DNA of 64,000 nt from Streptomyces sp. RKND-216 (GCF_004795255.1 NZ_SSBQ01000002.1:2685501-2749500); one strand, 5' to 3'; shown: positions 50,801 to 60,736, counted from the first letter of the stretch. Numbers and translations: made by a program. Notes: a model not told the origin generated them from the sequence alone.

Positions 50801-53020
50801 ATGCGCACGGAGGACGTACTCACGGCCGTGGGCACCGGCGTCTGGCGGTGGGAGGGCGGCTCCCAGACCGTCACCCTGGACGCACGGGCCGCGCGGCTCC
50901 TCGGTCTCCCCTCCCCGCCCTCCAGCAGCGGCACCGTCACCCTCGGCGCGGCGGCCGTGCGGGGGCGGGTGCACGCCGTCGACTTCGTCCGCCTCCAGGG
51001 GATGGCGGCGCTCGCCCTCACCGAGGGGCGACTGGCAGAGGGCGTCCTGCGTGTCGTCTGCCCCGCCGGGACCGTGCTGCGGTCCGTACGCGTGCGACTG
51101 CGGCCCGTCGGCGTCCGGACGGCGGACCAGCCGGACGGGCGGCCCGGCGTCATCCCGCCGGGCGAGGCCAGGATTCCCGGGGCGCTCCAGGTGATCGGCA
51201 CCGTCAGCGAGGTCGCTCCGGTGCCGGAGGGCTCCGACGCGCCGTCCGAGCCGGACGGCGAGGCGGACGGCCGGGCGCTCGAGGTCGTCGGGGAGTGGAA
51301 CCGTTCCCGGGAGGCGTTCCTGCTGGACGCCGGACGCGCACTGGCCGAGGCCCGTTCGACCAGCGAGGTGTTGCGCGTCGCGGCCGCCCTGTCCATGCCC
51401 GGCTTCACGCCCGACGGACTGGGCGTCTTCGGCGTGGAGGGCGACCGGCTCGCGGTGATCGGCCACCACGGGCAGTCGCCCGGTGACGAGGGGCCCTTCC
51501 TGGACATGCCCCTGGACACCGACTACCCGGCGGCCGAGGTGGTGCGCACGGGCCGGGCCATCTACCTGCCCAGCCCGGACGCCTACCGCAGCCGCTTCCC
51601 CACCACCTGGCCGCTCGCCGAGCCGTTCGGTCGGGCGTCGTGGGCGTTCCTGCCGCTGATCGTCGGCGGGCGGACGATCGGAGCGTGGATGGCCGGCTTC
51701 GCCGAGCCGGTCGCCTTCACCCCCGACGAGCGGTCGGTGCTCAGCACCGTCGCCCGGATGCTCGCGCAGGCGCTGTCGCGGGCGTACGTGCAGGACAGCG
51801 AACGCGAGCTCGCCGACGACCTTCAGCGCATGATGCGTCCCGCCGACCGCCCGGCGGTGGAGGGTCTCCAGCTCGCGGCGCGCTACGTGCCCACCGGCGG
51901 CGGCCTCCAGGTCGGCGGCGACTGGTACGACGTGATCAGCCTGCCGTCCGGGCGGACGGCGGTGGTCGTCGGCGACGTGCAGGGCCACGACGTGCGGGCC
52001 GCGGGCATCATGGCGCAGTTGCGGATCGCGCTGCGGGCGTACGCCGCCGAGGGCCACCACCCGGACGGGGTGCTCTCCCGCGCCTCGCGCTTCCTGAGCG
52101 GGCTGAACCGCGCCTCCGCCGGGACGCCGGGAACGGCGGCGGACGAACGCTTCGCCACCTGTCTCTACCTGGAGATCGACCCCCGCACCGGCACCGTCGA
52201 CGTGGCCCGCGCCGGCCACCTCGACCCGGCGATCCGGCTCCCCGACTCCGCGATGCTCGTACGGCAGACCGCGGGCGGCATCCCGCTTGGCATCACGGCC
52301 GACCCGGACTACCCCACCACCCGCCTCGTGCTCCAGCCCGGCGAAACGATGCTGCTGTGCACGGACGGGCTCATCGAGACCGGCGGACACGACATCGAGA
52401 GCGGCTGGGAACGGCTGCGGCAGGTCGTCGCCGGGCACCCGCTGCCCGAAGAGGGCCTCGAAGGGCTGGCCGACGCCGTGGTGAACGCGGTGCACGGGCC
52501 GCCCTCGCACCACACCACCGGGCCGCTGGCCGACCGGCGCGACGACGACATCGCGCTCGTGCTGCTGTGCCGCGAGGGGGACCCGCTCGGGCCCGCCGGG
52601 ACGGTCGCCGCGCCGCCCGCCCGGCGCAGCGTCCTGACCGTCGCGCAGGCCGAGCCCGCGCGCATCGCCGACGCACGACACCAGCTCGGCGGGCTGCTGC
52701 ACGACTGGAAGGACGGAGACCAGGCGGACGGCGCCGTGCTGATGCTCTCCGAGATGCTCACGAACGTCCTGGTGCACACCGACGGCGACGCGCTGATGGT
52801 GGCCGAGATCAGCGGGGACCCCGGGACGCGGCTGCTGCGCGTCGACGTCACCGACTCCAGCGACGAGCTGCCACACCGCCGCAGCCCCGGCGAGCTGGCC
52901 TCCTCCGGGCGCGGCCTGCTGCTGCTGGACACGCTGGCGGACGCGTGGGGCGTGGAGCCGCGCGGCGACGGCAAGTGCACCTGGTTCGAGCTCCGCGAGG
53001 CGGGCACCGTCCACGGCTGA
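50801..53020 (+). CDS. SpoIIE-type PP2C phosphatase with GAF and kinase-like domains
   Basis: A 739-residue multidomain regulator. Residues about 1-150 form a PAS-like domain; 165-330 a GAF domain (REAFLLDAGRALAEARSTSEVLRV...LPLIVGGRTIGAWMAGF); 350-570 the SpoIIE phosphatase (GGDWYDVI, VVGDVQGHDVRAAG, MLLCTDGLIETGG, DDDIALVLL); 600-739 an HATPase domain (LMLSEMLTNVLVHTDGDAL, SGRGLLLLDTLADAWG). Combining phosphatase and anti-sigma-like kinase suggests self-contained partner switching. A TAAAGT -10 box seven bases before the ATG suggests a leaderless mRNA. Confidence 0.93.
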   Translation: MRTEDVLTAVGTGVWRWEGGSQTVTLDARAARLLGLPSPPSSSGTVTLGAAAVRGRVHAVDFVRLQGMAALALTEGRLAEGVLRVVCPAGTVLRSVRVRLRPVGVRTADQPDGRPGVIPPGEARIPGALQVIGTVSEVAPVPEGSDAPSEPDGEADGRALEVVGEWNRSREAFLLDAGRALAEARSTSEVLRVAAALSMPGFTPDGLGVFGVEGDRLAVIGHHGQSPGDEGPFLDMPLDTDYPAAEVVRTGRAIYLPSPDAYRSRFPTTWPLAEPFGRASWAFLPLIVGGRTIGAWMAGFAEPVAFTPDERSVLSTVARMLAQALSRAYVQDSERELADDLQRMMRPADRPAVEGLQLAARYVPTGGGLQVGGDWYDVISLPSGRTAVVVGDVQGHDVRAAGIMAQLRIALRAYAAEGHHPDGVLSRASRFLSGLNRASAGTPGTAADERFATCLYLEIDPRTGTVDVARAGHLDPAIRLPDSAMLVRQTAGGIPLGITADPDYPTTRLVLQPGETMLLCTDGLIETGGHDIESGWERLRQVVAGHPLPEEGLEGLADAVVNAVHGPPSHHTTGPLADRRDDDIALVLLCREGDPLGPAGTVAAPPARRSVLTVAQAEPARIADARHQLGGLLHDWKDGDQADGAVLMLSEMLTNVLVHTDGDALMVAEISGDPGTRLLRVDVTDSSDELPHRRSPGELASSGRGLLLLDTLADAWGVEPRGDGKCTWFELREAGTVHG

Positions 53021-53049
53021 CCCGCCGGGGCCGCACCGCGCGGGCGAGG

Positions 53050-54009
53050 TCAGTCGCGTGCGGCCGGGACGCGGCCGAGGCGGCCGGCCTGGAAGTCGTC
53101 GAAGGCCTGGGCCAGCTCCGCGTGGCTGTTCATGACGAACGGCCCGTAGTGCGCCATCGGCTCCCGCAGCGGCTGCCCGCCGAGGAGGATCACCTCCAGC
53201 GAGGGGGTGTGGGCGTCCTGGGAGGTGTCGGCGCGCAGCGTGAGCGCGTCGCCTGCGCCGAAGACGGCCGTCTGCCCCAGGTGGAGCGGGCGCCGGTCGG
53301 CGCCCACCGAGCCGCGGCCGGCCAGCACGTAGGCGAGGGCGTTGTAGTCGCTGCGCCACGGCAGCGTGACCTCGGCGCCGGGCGAGACGGTCGCGTGCAC
53401 GAGGGTGATCGGCGTGTGCGTGACGCCGGGGCCGGTGTGGCCGTCCAGCTCGCCCGCGATGAGCCGGAGCAGCGCGCCGCCGTCGGGGCTGGTCAGCAGC
53501 TTGACGTTGCCGCCGCCGATGTCCTGGTAACGCGGGGTGGTCATCTTGTCCCGGGCGGGCAGGTTGACCCAGAGCTGGATGCCGTGGAAGAGGCCGCCGG
53601 TCATGACCAGCTCCTCCGGCGGGGCCTCGATGTGCAGCAGGCCCGATCCGGCGGTCATCCACTGGGTGTCGCCGCCGTCTATAGTGCCGCCGCCGCCCTC
53701 GGAGTCCTGGTGCACAAACGTTCCGTCGATGAGGTACGTGACGGTCTCGAAGCCGCGGTGCGGATGCCAGGGGGTGCCCTTCGGCTCACCGGGCGCGTAG
53801 TCCACCTCGCCCATCTGGTCCATCATGATGAACGGGTCGAGGTGCCGGTAGTCGAGGCCCGCGAAGGCGCGGCGGACCGGGAAGCCCTCGCCCTCGAACC
53901 CGGTGGGGGCGGTGCTCACGGCCAGCACGGGGCGCCGTGCGGCGCTTTCGGCCGCCGGGGCGGTCACCCGGGGCAGCGTGAGCGGGTTCTCTACGGTGAT
54001 CGCGGGCAT
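53050..54009 (-). CDS. Pirin-family bicupin protein
   Basis: A 319-residue pirin. The metal-binding motif HPHRGFETVTYLIDGTFVHQDSEG (about 80-103) keeps the His/His/His/Glu set, and the C-terminal cupin (LPWRSDYNALAYVLAGRGSVG) follows. Many bacterial pirins have quercetinase activity. The ATG at 54009 has GGAGG eight bases upstream. Confidence 0.92.
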   Translation of the reverse strand: MPAITVENPLTLPRVTAPAAESAARRPVLAVSTAPTGFEGEGFPVRRAFAGLDYRHLDPFIMMDQMGEVDYAPGEPKGTPWHPHRGFETVTYLIDGTFVHQDSEGGGGTIDGGDTQWMTAGSGLLHIEAPPEELVMTGGLFHGIQLWVNLPARDKMTTPRYQDIGGGNVKLLTSPDGGALLRLIAGELDGHTGPGVTHTPITLVHATVSPGAEVTLPWRSDYNALAYVLAGRGSVGADRRPLHLGQTAVFGAGDALTLRADTSQDAHTPSLEVILLGGQPLREPMAHYGPFVMNSHAELAQAFDDFQAGRLGRVPAARD

Positions 54010-54137
54010 GACGGGTGCCTCCTCCGACTCACGGCCAATGTAGTTGAAGGTTGAAGCACTCGCCACGGCTTCCGTATTCCGGCAGACCCGGAAGGGCCGG
54101 TGCGCGGTGCGCGACGCGGGTCAGCCGCACATGCCGG

Positions 54138-54677
54138 TCAGCCGTACATGTGGCGCATCGCGTAGTCGACCATCTCCTCGACCGCCTTGGCGTCGAAGAC
54201 CACCCGGTGCTCGCCCTCCATGTCGAGGACGAAGCCGTAGCCGGAGGGGAGGAGGTCGAGCACCTCGGCACCCGTGATCACGAAGTACCGCGACTCCTTG
54301 CCCGCGTACCGGCGCAGCTCCTTGAGCGTGGTGAACATCGGGATGACCGGCTGCTGGGTGTTGTGCAGCGCCAGGAAGCCCGGGGTCTCGCCGCGCGGGC
54401 AGTAGACCTTCGAGGTGGAGAGGATCGACTGGAACTCCTCGGCGGACATCGACCCCGTGGTGAAGGCCCGTACGGCCTCGCCCAGCGAGGGTGGGGACGG
54501 CTCGGGGTAGAGCGGCTGCTGACCGTAGGGCGGCGGCGGCTCCGGTTCCGCGTAGCCCTGATGCGCCTGGTGGGCATGGGGGGAGTGATGGGTCTGCTGG
54601 TGACCCTGGTACCCGTACTGCTGCCCACCGTGCGGGTGTCCGTGGCCCGCGGACGCGGTCTGGTCGTAGCCGTACAT
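54138..54677 (-). CDS. SseB-family protein with His/Gln-rich N-terminus
   Basis: A 179-residue protein. Residues 1-65 are low complexity, rich in Gly/His/Gln/Pro ([20 protein letters not shown]). The rest is an SseB-like domain ([31 protein letters not shown]...[15 protein letters not shown]...[15 protein letters not shown]). Such proteins occur with type VII secretion or signalling genes in Streptomyces, but function is unknown. A TACCCT precedes the ATG by eight bases, suggesting a nearly leaderless mRNA. Confidence 0.85.
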   Translation of the reverse strand: MYGYDQTASAGHGHPHGGQQYGYQGHQQTHHSPHAHQAHQGYAEPEPPPPYGQQPLYPEPSPPSLGEAVRAFTTGSMSAEEFQSILSTSKVYCPRGETPGFLALHNTQQPVIPMFTTLKELRRYAGKESRYFVITGAEVLDLLPSGYGFVLDMEGEHRVVFDAKAVEEMVDYAMRHMYG

Positions 54678-54804
54678 GCCCGAAAGGGTAACGAGTCGGT
54701 CCACCCGGCGTGCGCGCGCGGGAGATTCCCGGCCACGGCGGGGCCCGGAACCGCCCGGCGAGGGAGGAACGGGTCACAGTGGGACTCGGGGGGTTGCCTT
54801 AAAT

Positions 54805-54816
54805 TACCCATGGGTA
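54805..54816. promoter_or_regulatory. Palindrome in acyl-CoA dehydrogenase promoter
   Basis: TACCCATGGGTA, a perfect 12-bp palindrome, between a TTGCCT (54794-54799) and TAGCAT (54815-54820). It has the form of a TetR-family operator for fatty-acid degradation genes. Confidence 0.55.
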
Positions 54817-54870
54817 GCATCATCGAGACTACTGATCGGTACGAACGAGACTTCTTACGGAGCCGTCGCC

Positions 54871-56697
54871 ATGGGGCACTACAAGTCGAATCTCCGCGAC
54901 ATCGAGTTCAACCTCTTCGAGGTCCTCGGCCGCGACTCGGTGTACGGCACCGGACCGTTCGCCGAAATGGACGTCGAGACCGCCAAGAGCGTGCTCGCCG
55001 AGATCGCGCGGCTGTCCGAGAACGAACTCGCCGCCTCCTACGAGGAGGGCGACCGCAACCCGCCCGTCTTCGACCCGGACACCAACACCGCGCCCGTCCC
55101 GGCGTCGTTCAGGAAGAGCTACCAGGCGTTCATGGACGCGGAGTGGTGGCGCCTGGGCATCCCCGAGGAGATCGGCGGCACCACCGCACCGCGCTCGCTG
55201 CTCTGGGGCTTCGCCGAGACCATCCTCGGCGCGAACCCGGCCGTCTGGATGTACGCCTCCGGTCCGGCGTTCGCGGGCGTGGTGCAGGAGGAGGGCACCG
55301 AGGAGCAGCGCAAGATCGCCCAGCTGATGGCCGACAAGCAGTGGGGCGCCACCATGGTGCTCACCGAGCCGGACGCCGGATCGGACGTCGGCGCCGGCCG
55401 CGCCAAGGCCGTGCAGCAGGACGACGGCACCTGGCACATCACCGGCGTGAAGCGCTTCATCACCTCCGGTGAGCACGACATGTCCGAGAACATCGTGCAC
55501 CTCGTCCTGGCCCGCCCCGAGGGCCACGGTCCCGGCACCAAGGGCCTGAGCCTGTTCGTCGTGCCGAAGTACGACTTCGACTGGGACACCGGCGAGCTCG
55601 GCGAGCGCAACGGCGTCTACGCCACCAACGTCGAGCACAAGATGGGTCTCAAGGTGTCCAACACCTGCGAGATGACCTTCGGCGCCAACCAGCCCGCCAA
55701 GGGCTGGCTGCTGGGCGAGAAGCACGACGGCATCCGCCAGATGTTCAAGATCATCGAGTTCGCGCGGATGATGGTCGGCACGAAGGCCATCGCCACCCTC
55801 TCCACCGGCTACCTGAACGCCCTGGAGTACGCCAAGGAGCGGGTGCAGGGCGCCGACCTCGCCCAGTTCACCGACAAGACCGCGCCGCGCGTCACCATCA
55901 CGCACCACCCCGACGTGCGTCGCTCGCTGATGACGCAGAAGGCGTACGCCGAGGGCATGCGCGCCCTCGTCCTCTACACCGCCTCCGTGCAGGACGAGAT
56001 CATCCTCAAGGAGCACGCGGGCGAGGACGCGGGCGCCGCGCACCGGCTCAACGACCTGCTGCTGCCCATCGTGAAGGGCTACGGCTCGGAGAAGTCCTAC
56101 GAGCAGCTCGCCCAGTCGCTGCAGACCCTGGGCGGCTCCGGGTACCTCCAGGAGTACCCGGTCGAGCAGTACATCCGGGACGCCAAGATCGACACCCTGT
56201 ACGAGGGCACCACGGCGATCCAGGGCCAGGACTTCTTCTTCCGCAAGATCGTCCGCGACCAGGGCCAGGCGCTCACCGCGCTGTCGGAGGAGATCAAGAA
56301 GTTCCTCGCCGAGGCCGCCGGGGGCGAGGAGCTGGCCGCCGCCCGCGACCAGCTCGCCCGGGCCGCCGTCGACCTGGAGGCCATCGTCGGCACCATGCTG
56401 ACCGACCTGGCCGCCACCGAGAAGGACGTCAAGGAGATCTACAAGGTCGGGCTGAACACCACCCGCTTCCTGCTGGCCTCCGGCGACGTCGTCATCGGCT
56501 ATCTGCTGCTGCGCGGTGCGGCCGTCGCGCAGGACAAGCTGACCGACGCCTCGGCCAAGGACCGGCCGTTCTACCAGGGCAAGATCGCCGCTGCGAAGTT
56601 CTTCGCCGCCAACGTGCTGCCCGGCCTGGCCGTGCAGCGCTCGCTCGCCGAGTCCGTCGACCTGTCGGTCATGGATCTCGACGAGTCGGCGTTCTGA
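54871..56697 (+). CDS. Acyl-CoA dehydrogenase, FadE5-like long type
   Basis: A 608-residue FAD enzyme of fatty-acid beta-oxidation. Family motifs are [16 protein letters not shown] (about 168-183), [31 protein letters not shown], and the late [32 protein letters not shown], which contains the catalytic-type Glu and FAD contacts. It is long, like mycobacterial FadE5, with an extra C-terminal helical part. The ATG at 54871 has GGAG 10 bases upstream. Confidence 0.95.
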   Translation: MGHYKSNLRDIEFNLFEVLGRDSVYGTGPFAEMDVETAKSVLAEIARLSENELAASYEEGDRNPPVFDPDTNTAPVPASFRKSYQAFMDAEWWRLGIPEEIGGTTAPRSLLWGFAETILGANPAVWMYASGPAFAGVVQEEGTEEQRKIAQLMADKQWGATMVLTEPDAGSDVGAGRAKAVQQDDGTWHITGVKRFITSGEHDMSENIVHLVLARPEGHGPGTKGLSLFVVPKYDFDWDTGELGERNGVYATNVEHKMGLKVSNTCEMTFGANQPAKGWLLGEKHDGIRQMFKIIEFARMMVGTKAIATLSTGYLNALEYAKERVQGADLAQFTDKTAPRVTITHHPDVRRSLMTQKAYAEGMRALVLYTASVQDEIILKEHAGEDAGAAHRLNDLLLPIVKGYGSEKSYEQLAQSLQTLGGSGYLQEYPVEQYIRDAKIDTLYEGTTAIQGQDFFFRKIVRDQGQALTALSEEIKKFLAEAAGGEELAAARDQLARAAVDLEAIVGTMLTDLAATEKDVKEIYKVGLNTTRFLLASGDVVIGYLLLRGAAVAQDKLTDASAKDRPFYQGKIAAAKFFAANVLPGLAVQRSLAESVDLSVMDLDESAF

Positions 56698-56746
56698 GTC
56701 CCCGGCGAGGCGGCCTCCGGACCGTCCGCCGATGAGGAACCGCGTC

Positions 56747-56791
56747 GCCGAGGCGTCCCGCTCCCGGTCGGGGGGAGCCGGACGCCTCGGC
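56747..56791. terminator. Terminator after acyl-CoA dehydrogenase
   Basis: GCCGAGGCGTCC-C-GCTCCC pairs with GGGAGC-C-GGACGCCTCGGC around a short loop, a 12+6-bp stem. It sits just upstream of the -10 box of the aminopeptidase gene. Confidence 0.8.
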
Positions 56792-56809
56792 GTTCGTATG
56801 CTGAGCGGC

Positions 56810-58120
56810 ATGAGCAACGCGCCCCGCACCAGCCACACGAACCGCCGCTTCGACAGCGGCCACACCGACGACCTGACGGCCTTCCTCGCGCAGTCGCCCA
56901 CCCCGTACCACGCCGTGGCCTCCGCGGCGCGGATGCTGGAGAAGGCCGGCTTCCGCCAGGTCGAGGAGACGGCCGCCTGGGACGGCGAGGCGGGGGGCCG
57001 CTACGTGCTGCGCGGCGGTGCGATCATCGCCTGGTACGTGCCTCAGGACGCGACCCCGGCCACCCCGTACCGCATCGTGGGCGCGCACACCGACTCCCCC
57101 AACCTGCGGGTCAAGCCGCTGCCCGACACCGGCGCGAACGGCTGGCGCCAGGTCGCCGTCGAGATCTACGGCGGCACGCTGCTCAACACCTGGCTCGACC
57201 GCGACCTGGGCATCGCCGGCCGGCTGACGCTGCGCGACGGCTCCACCCGCCTGGTGAACGTCGACCGGCCCCTGCTGCGCGTCCCGCAGCTCGCCATCCA
57301 CCTCGACCGGCAGGTCAACGAGGGCCTCAAGCTCGACAAGCAGCGCCACATGACCCCGGTCTGGGGCCTGGGGACGCCCCGGGAGGGCGACCTGATGGCC
57401 TTCCTCGCGGACGAGGCCGGCCTGCCCGCCGCGGACGTCACCGGCTGGGACCTGATGGTGCACAGCGTCGAGGCCCCCGCCTACCTCGGGGCCGACCGCG
57501 AACTCCTCGCCGGCCCCCGGATGGACAACCTGCTGTCCGTGCACGCGGGCGCGGCGGCGCTCGCCGCGGTCGCGGCCGAGGGCGGCCTGCAGCACATCCC
57601 GGTGCTCGCGGCGTTCGACCACGAGGAGAACGGCAGCCAGTCCGACACCGGCGCCGACGGGCCGCTGCTCGGCAGCGTGCTGGAGCGTTCGGTGTTCGCG
57701 CGCGGCGGCACGTACGAGGACCGGGCGCGCGCCTACGCGGGCACGGTGTGCCTCTCCTCCGACACCGGCCACGCCGTGCACCCCAACTACGTGGAGCGGC
57801 ACGAGCCGGGGCACCACCCGATGCCCAACGGCGGGCCCATCCTGAAGGTCAACGTCAACCAGCGGTACGCCACGGACGGCACCGGCCGCGCGGTGTTCGC
57901 CGCCGCGTGCGAACGGGCCGGGGTGCCGTGGCAGACGTTCGTGTCCAACAACGCGATGCCGTGCGGGACGACGATCGGTCCGATCACGGCGGCGCGGCAC
58001 GGGATCGCGACGGTCGACATCGGCGTGGCGATCCTGTCCATGCACAGCGCGCGCGAGCTGTGCGGGTCCGAGGACCCGCACCTGCTCGCCTCGGCGCTCG
58101 CCGCGTTCCTCGCGGAGTAG
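56810..58120 (+). CDS. M18-family aminopeptidase (aspartyl aminopeptidase type)
   Basis: A 436-residue zinc aminopeptidase. Motifs are IVGAHTDSPNLRVKP with a metal His, GPRMDNLLSVHA (metal Asp), AAFDHEENGSQSDTGADGP (catalytic/metal Glu), LSSDTGHAVHPNY and the final GIATVDIGVAILSMHSARE His. The ATG at 56810 lies seven bases after TATGCT, a good -10 box, so the mRNA is probably leaderless. Confidence 0.95.
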   Translation: MSNAPRTSHTNRRFDSGHTDDLTAFLAQSPTPYHAVASAARMLEKAGFRQVEETAAWDGEAGGRYVLRGGAIIAWYVPQDATPATPYRIVGAHTDSPNLRVKPLPDTGANGWRQVAVEIYGGTLLNTWLDRDLGIAGRLTLRDGSTRLVNVDRPLLRVPQLAIHLDRQVNEGLKLDKQRHMTPVWGLGTPREGDLMAFLADEAGLPAADVTGWDLMVHSVEAPAYLGADRELLAGPRMDNLLSVHAGAAALAAVAAEGGLQHIPVLAAFDHEENGSQSDTGADGPLLGSVLERSVFARGGTYEDRARAYAGTVCLSSDTGHAVHPNYVERHEPGHHPMPNGGPILKVNVNQRYATDGTGRAVFAAACERAGVPWQTFVSNNAMPCGTTIGPITAARHGIATVDIGVAILSMHSARELCGSEDPHLLASALAAFLAE

Positions 58121-58257
58121 GCACCGGCGGGCGGGGCGGAGCCGGGGCCCGCACGGGGGCCCGAACCGCGCGGCGGGCGACTCGTGTTGATTGCATGTCA
58201 CCGAGGCGGGTACCCGAGGGGACACCTCGGCACCGACTGCAGAACGGAGGAGCACTC

Positions 58258-58485
58258 ATGGGCATTGTCGTGTGCATCGTCATGCTGGCAGTGGGCGCCA
58301 TCCTGACCCTGGCCGTCGACTGGGACCTTCAGGGCGTCAACGTGGACGTCGTCGGCATCGTCCTCATGGCCGTCGGCCTGCTCGGCCTCTCGGTCTACGT
58401 GAGCATCTTCAAGCGCCGCAAGACGCAGCCGCCCTCGCCGGCGGCACCCGTGTCGGTGGAGGACAACCGGCACCACTGGGAGTGA
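58258..58485 (+). CDS. Small DUF6458-like membrane protein
   Basis: A 75-residue protein with two helices (MGIVVCIVMLAVGAILTLAV and VDVVGIVLMAVGLLGLSVYV) and a basic, Pro-rich cytoplasmic tail ending DNRHHWE. CGGAGGAG precedes the ATG. It resembles the small DUF6458 membrane proteins common in actinobacteria. Confidence 0.85.
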   Translation: MGIVVCIVMLAVGAILTLAVDWDLQGVNVDVVGIVLMAVGLLGLSVYVSIFKRRKTQPPSPAAPVSVEDNRHHWE

Positions 58486-58488
58486 CCT

Positions 58489-60345
58489 TCACGCCCCGGC
58501 CCCGCCCTGCGGGTCCAGGCCGGCCAGCACCAGCGGGAGGCGGGACGTCCCCGCGTCCGTGACGCGGACCGGGACGCCCCAGTCCTGCTGGTGCACGTGG
58601 CAGGCCGGGTAGGGGTTCGCCGGGTCGTCGTCGCAGGACGCGGCCGTCGCAGAGACGTGCAGCACGCCTTCGGCGACGCCGTCCGCGAGCAGCACCTCGC
58701 GGGTCAGCTCGGTGTCCGTTCCCCCGCCCCCGGCGAGGAGTTCCGGCGGCGTCGCGCTGACCTGGAGGCGTGTCGAGGGGCCGTAGCGCTCGTCCAGCTT
58801 CTGCCCGGCGGGGGCCTGGAAGACCACGTCGAGCCGCAGCTTCCCCGGTGCCACCTCGGTCGCCGTGCGCTGCGTGCGGTGGGCCACGGCGTCGACCCGC
58901 ACGGCCTCCTCCGGCAGCCGGAGCCGCGTGAGCCGATGCCGCGCGGACTCCACGACGACGATGTCGTCGCCCGCCAGGACGGCGCCGGACGGCTCGCGCA
59001 AATCGGTGGCGAGGGTGGTGACCGCGCCCGTCGCCGGGTCATAGCGGCGCAACGCGTGGTTGTAGGTGTCGGCCACCGCCACCGAACCGTCCGCGAGCGC
59101 GGTGACGCCCAACGGGTGCTGAAGCAGGGCCTGTCCGGCGTCGCCGTCGCGGTGTCCGAAGTCGAACAGGCCGGTACCGACGGCCGTACGGACCACCAGG
59201 TCGCCGTCCTCGTCGCGGGTCACCCCGCGCACTGCGGAGGTCTCGGAGTCCGCGACCCAGAGCTGGCCGTCGGAGGCGGACAGACCGGACGGCTGCGCGA
59301 ACCACGCCTCCCGGGCCGGGCCGTCGACCAGGCCCTCGTTCGTGGTGCCGGCGGCCACTCCGACGGTGCCCTCCGACGGGTCGTACGTCCACAGCTGGTG
59401 GACGCCCGCCATCGCGATCCACACCCGGTCCTCGAACCAGGCCAGGTCCCACGGCGAGGAGAGCGCCACCTCGCGGGCGGCGCCGTCGGTCGGGGAGCCC
59501 TGCCACCACTGCGTCCCGGTGCCCGCGACGGTCGCGACCCCGCCCGTGGCGGGGTCGTAGGTGCGCAGCGCGTGGTTGACCGTGTCGGCGACCAGGAGCA
59601 GGCCGTCAGGCCCGTCCCCGTCCGCCGAGGGGAGGACGAGGAGGCCCTGCGGCTCGCTGAACCGTGCCGTCTCCGCCGGCCCGTCGGCCAGTCCCCGCTC
59701 GCCGCTGCCGATCCGGCGGACGACGGTCTCGCCGTCGGCGTCCAGCTCGACAAGCTGGTGGCGGGTCGTGTCGGAGACGAGGAAGTGCCCGCTGCCGGGC
59801 AGCCGTACCGCCTTGCCGGGGAAGCGCAGGTCGGTGGGCTCGGGCTCCGGCGGCACGTACGGGCCCTCGCCCCGGCGCAGGGTGCCCTTCGCGGCGTGTG
59901 CCGCCTCCAGCTCGCTCACCAGCGTCTCCAGCGCGTGCGCGTGCCCCTCGCCCGCGTGCTGGGCGACGACGTACCCCTCGGGGTCGATCACGACCAGCGT
60001 CGGCCAGGCGCGCACGGCGTACTGCTTCCAGGTGGCGAGCTCCGGGTCGTCCAGCACGGGGTGGTGCACCCCGTACCGCTCGACGGCGTCCACGACGGCC
60101 TGGTGCTCGGCCTCGTGCACGAACTTCGGCGAGTGGACGCCGACGATCACCAGGGTGTCGGCGTGCCGCTCCTCCAGCTCCCGCAGTTCGTCCAGCACGT
60201 GCAGGCAGTTGATGCAGCAGAACGTCCAGAAGTCCAGGACACAGCACTTACCACGCAAGTCCGCTAGAGACAGGGACTTGCCGCCAGTGTTGATCCATGC
60301 CCGTCCTTGCAGCTCAGGGGCGCGCACGCGTGGTCGTCGGCTCAT
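58489..60345 (-). CDS. Thioredoxin-like protein with NHL-repeat beta-propeller
   Basis: A 618-residue protein. Residues 10-150 are a thioredoxin/TlpA-like domain (LRGKCCVLDFWTFCCINCLHVLDEL, with CCINC in place of CxxC, and YAVRAWPTLVVIDPEG). Then come NHL-type propeller repeats (RFSEPQGLLVLPSADG, LSSPWDLAWFEDRVWIAM, LLQHPLGVTALADGSVAVADTYNHALRRYDP) and a C-terminal beta domain. The architecture matches animal NHLRC2. No signal peptide is visible, so it is probably cytoplasmic. Confidence 0.9.
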   Translation of the reverse strand: MSRRPRVRAPELQGRAWINTGGKSLSLADLRGKCCVLDFWTFCCINCLHVLDELRELEERHADTLVIVGVHSPKFVHEAEHQAVVDAVERYGVHHPVLDDPELATWKQYAVRAWPTLVVIDPEGYVVAQHAGEGHAHALETLVSELEAAHAAKGTLRRGEGPYVPPEPEPTDLRFPGKAVRLPGSGHFLVSDTTRHQLVELDADGETVVRRIGSGERGLADGPAETARFSEPQGLLVLPSADGDGPDGLLLVADTVNHALRTYDPATGGVATVAGTGTQWWQGSPTDGAAREVALSSPWDLAWFEDRVWIAMAGVHQLWTYDPSEGTVGVAAGTTNEGLVDGPAREAWFAQPSGLSASDGQLWVADSETSAVRGVTRDEDGDLVVRTAVGTGLFDFGHRDGDAGQALLQHPLGVTALADGSVAVADTYNHALRRYDPATGAVTTLATDLREPSGAVLAGDDIVVVESARHRLTRLRLPEEAVRVDAVAHRTQRTATEVAPGKLRLDVVFQAPAGQKLDERYGPSTRLQVSATPPELLAGGGGTDTELTREVLLADGVAEGVLHVSATAASCDDDPANPYPACHVHQQDWGVPVRVTDAGTSRLPLVLAGLDPQGGAGA

Positions 60346-60419
60346 GCGTCCAGCCTCTCAGACCGCGAACGACCCTTGGCCCAGCAACCGTGCGAAGACG
60401 CCCCTCACTGCGAAGCTGC

Positions 60420-60736
60420 ACGATGGCTTCTGTGCGCTGCTCAGCACCCACGTCATCATCGACGCACTGAACGGGGTCGACGTGCCGTGCTGGGCCGACA
60501 AGGGCTGCCGGGGCGCCGGGGGCGCCATGCGGGTGCCCTACTGGGGACGCTGGGCGACGCTGTCCGCAGGTCAGCAAGCCGTGGACCGCTCACACGCGAA
60601 GATCCGCGCACTCGTCGAGCAGGCCATGGCCACCCTCAAGAGCTGGCGCCTCCTGCGCAAGCTGCGATGCTCCACCACCCGCATCACCAGCCTCGTCCAG
60701 GCCGTCCTCACCCTGGACCTGACCTGCGCAAACTGA
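60420..60736 (+). pseudogene. IS5-family transposase C-terminal remnant, copy B
   Basis: Encodes the end of an IS5-like DDE transposase: THVIIDALNGVDVPCWADKG (DDE Asp region), GRWATLSAGQQAVDRSHAKI and RALVEQAMATLKSWRLLRKL, to DLTCAN and stop. The N-terminal two-thirds are missing. It is inserted 75 bases upstream of the intact thioredoxin/NHL gene. Confidence 0.82.

Noticed and set aside
48069-51194. 1041-codon plus-strand frame across aspS
   Set aside because: Antisense to aspS and the beta-lactamase-like gene; the sequence has no domain features.
50639-53662. 1007-codon minus-strand frame opposite the SpoIIE gene
   Set aside because: Low-complexity Arg/Ala/Gly/Pro composition and complete overlap with recognised domains on the other strand.
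54829-56901. 690-codon minus-strand frame opposite the acyl-CoA dehydrogenase
   Set aside because: Mirror of a well-supported gene; no motifs of its own.
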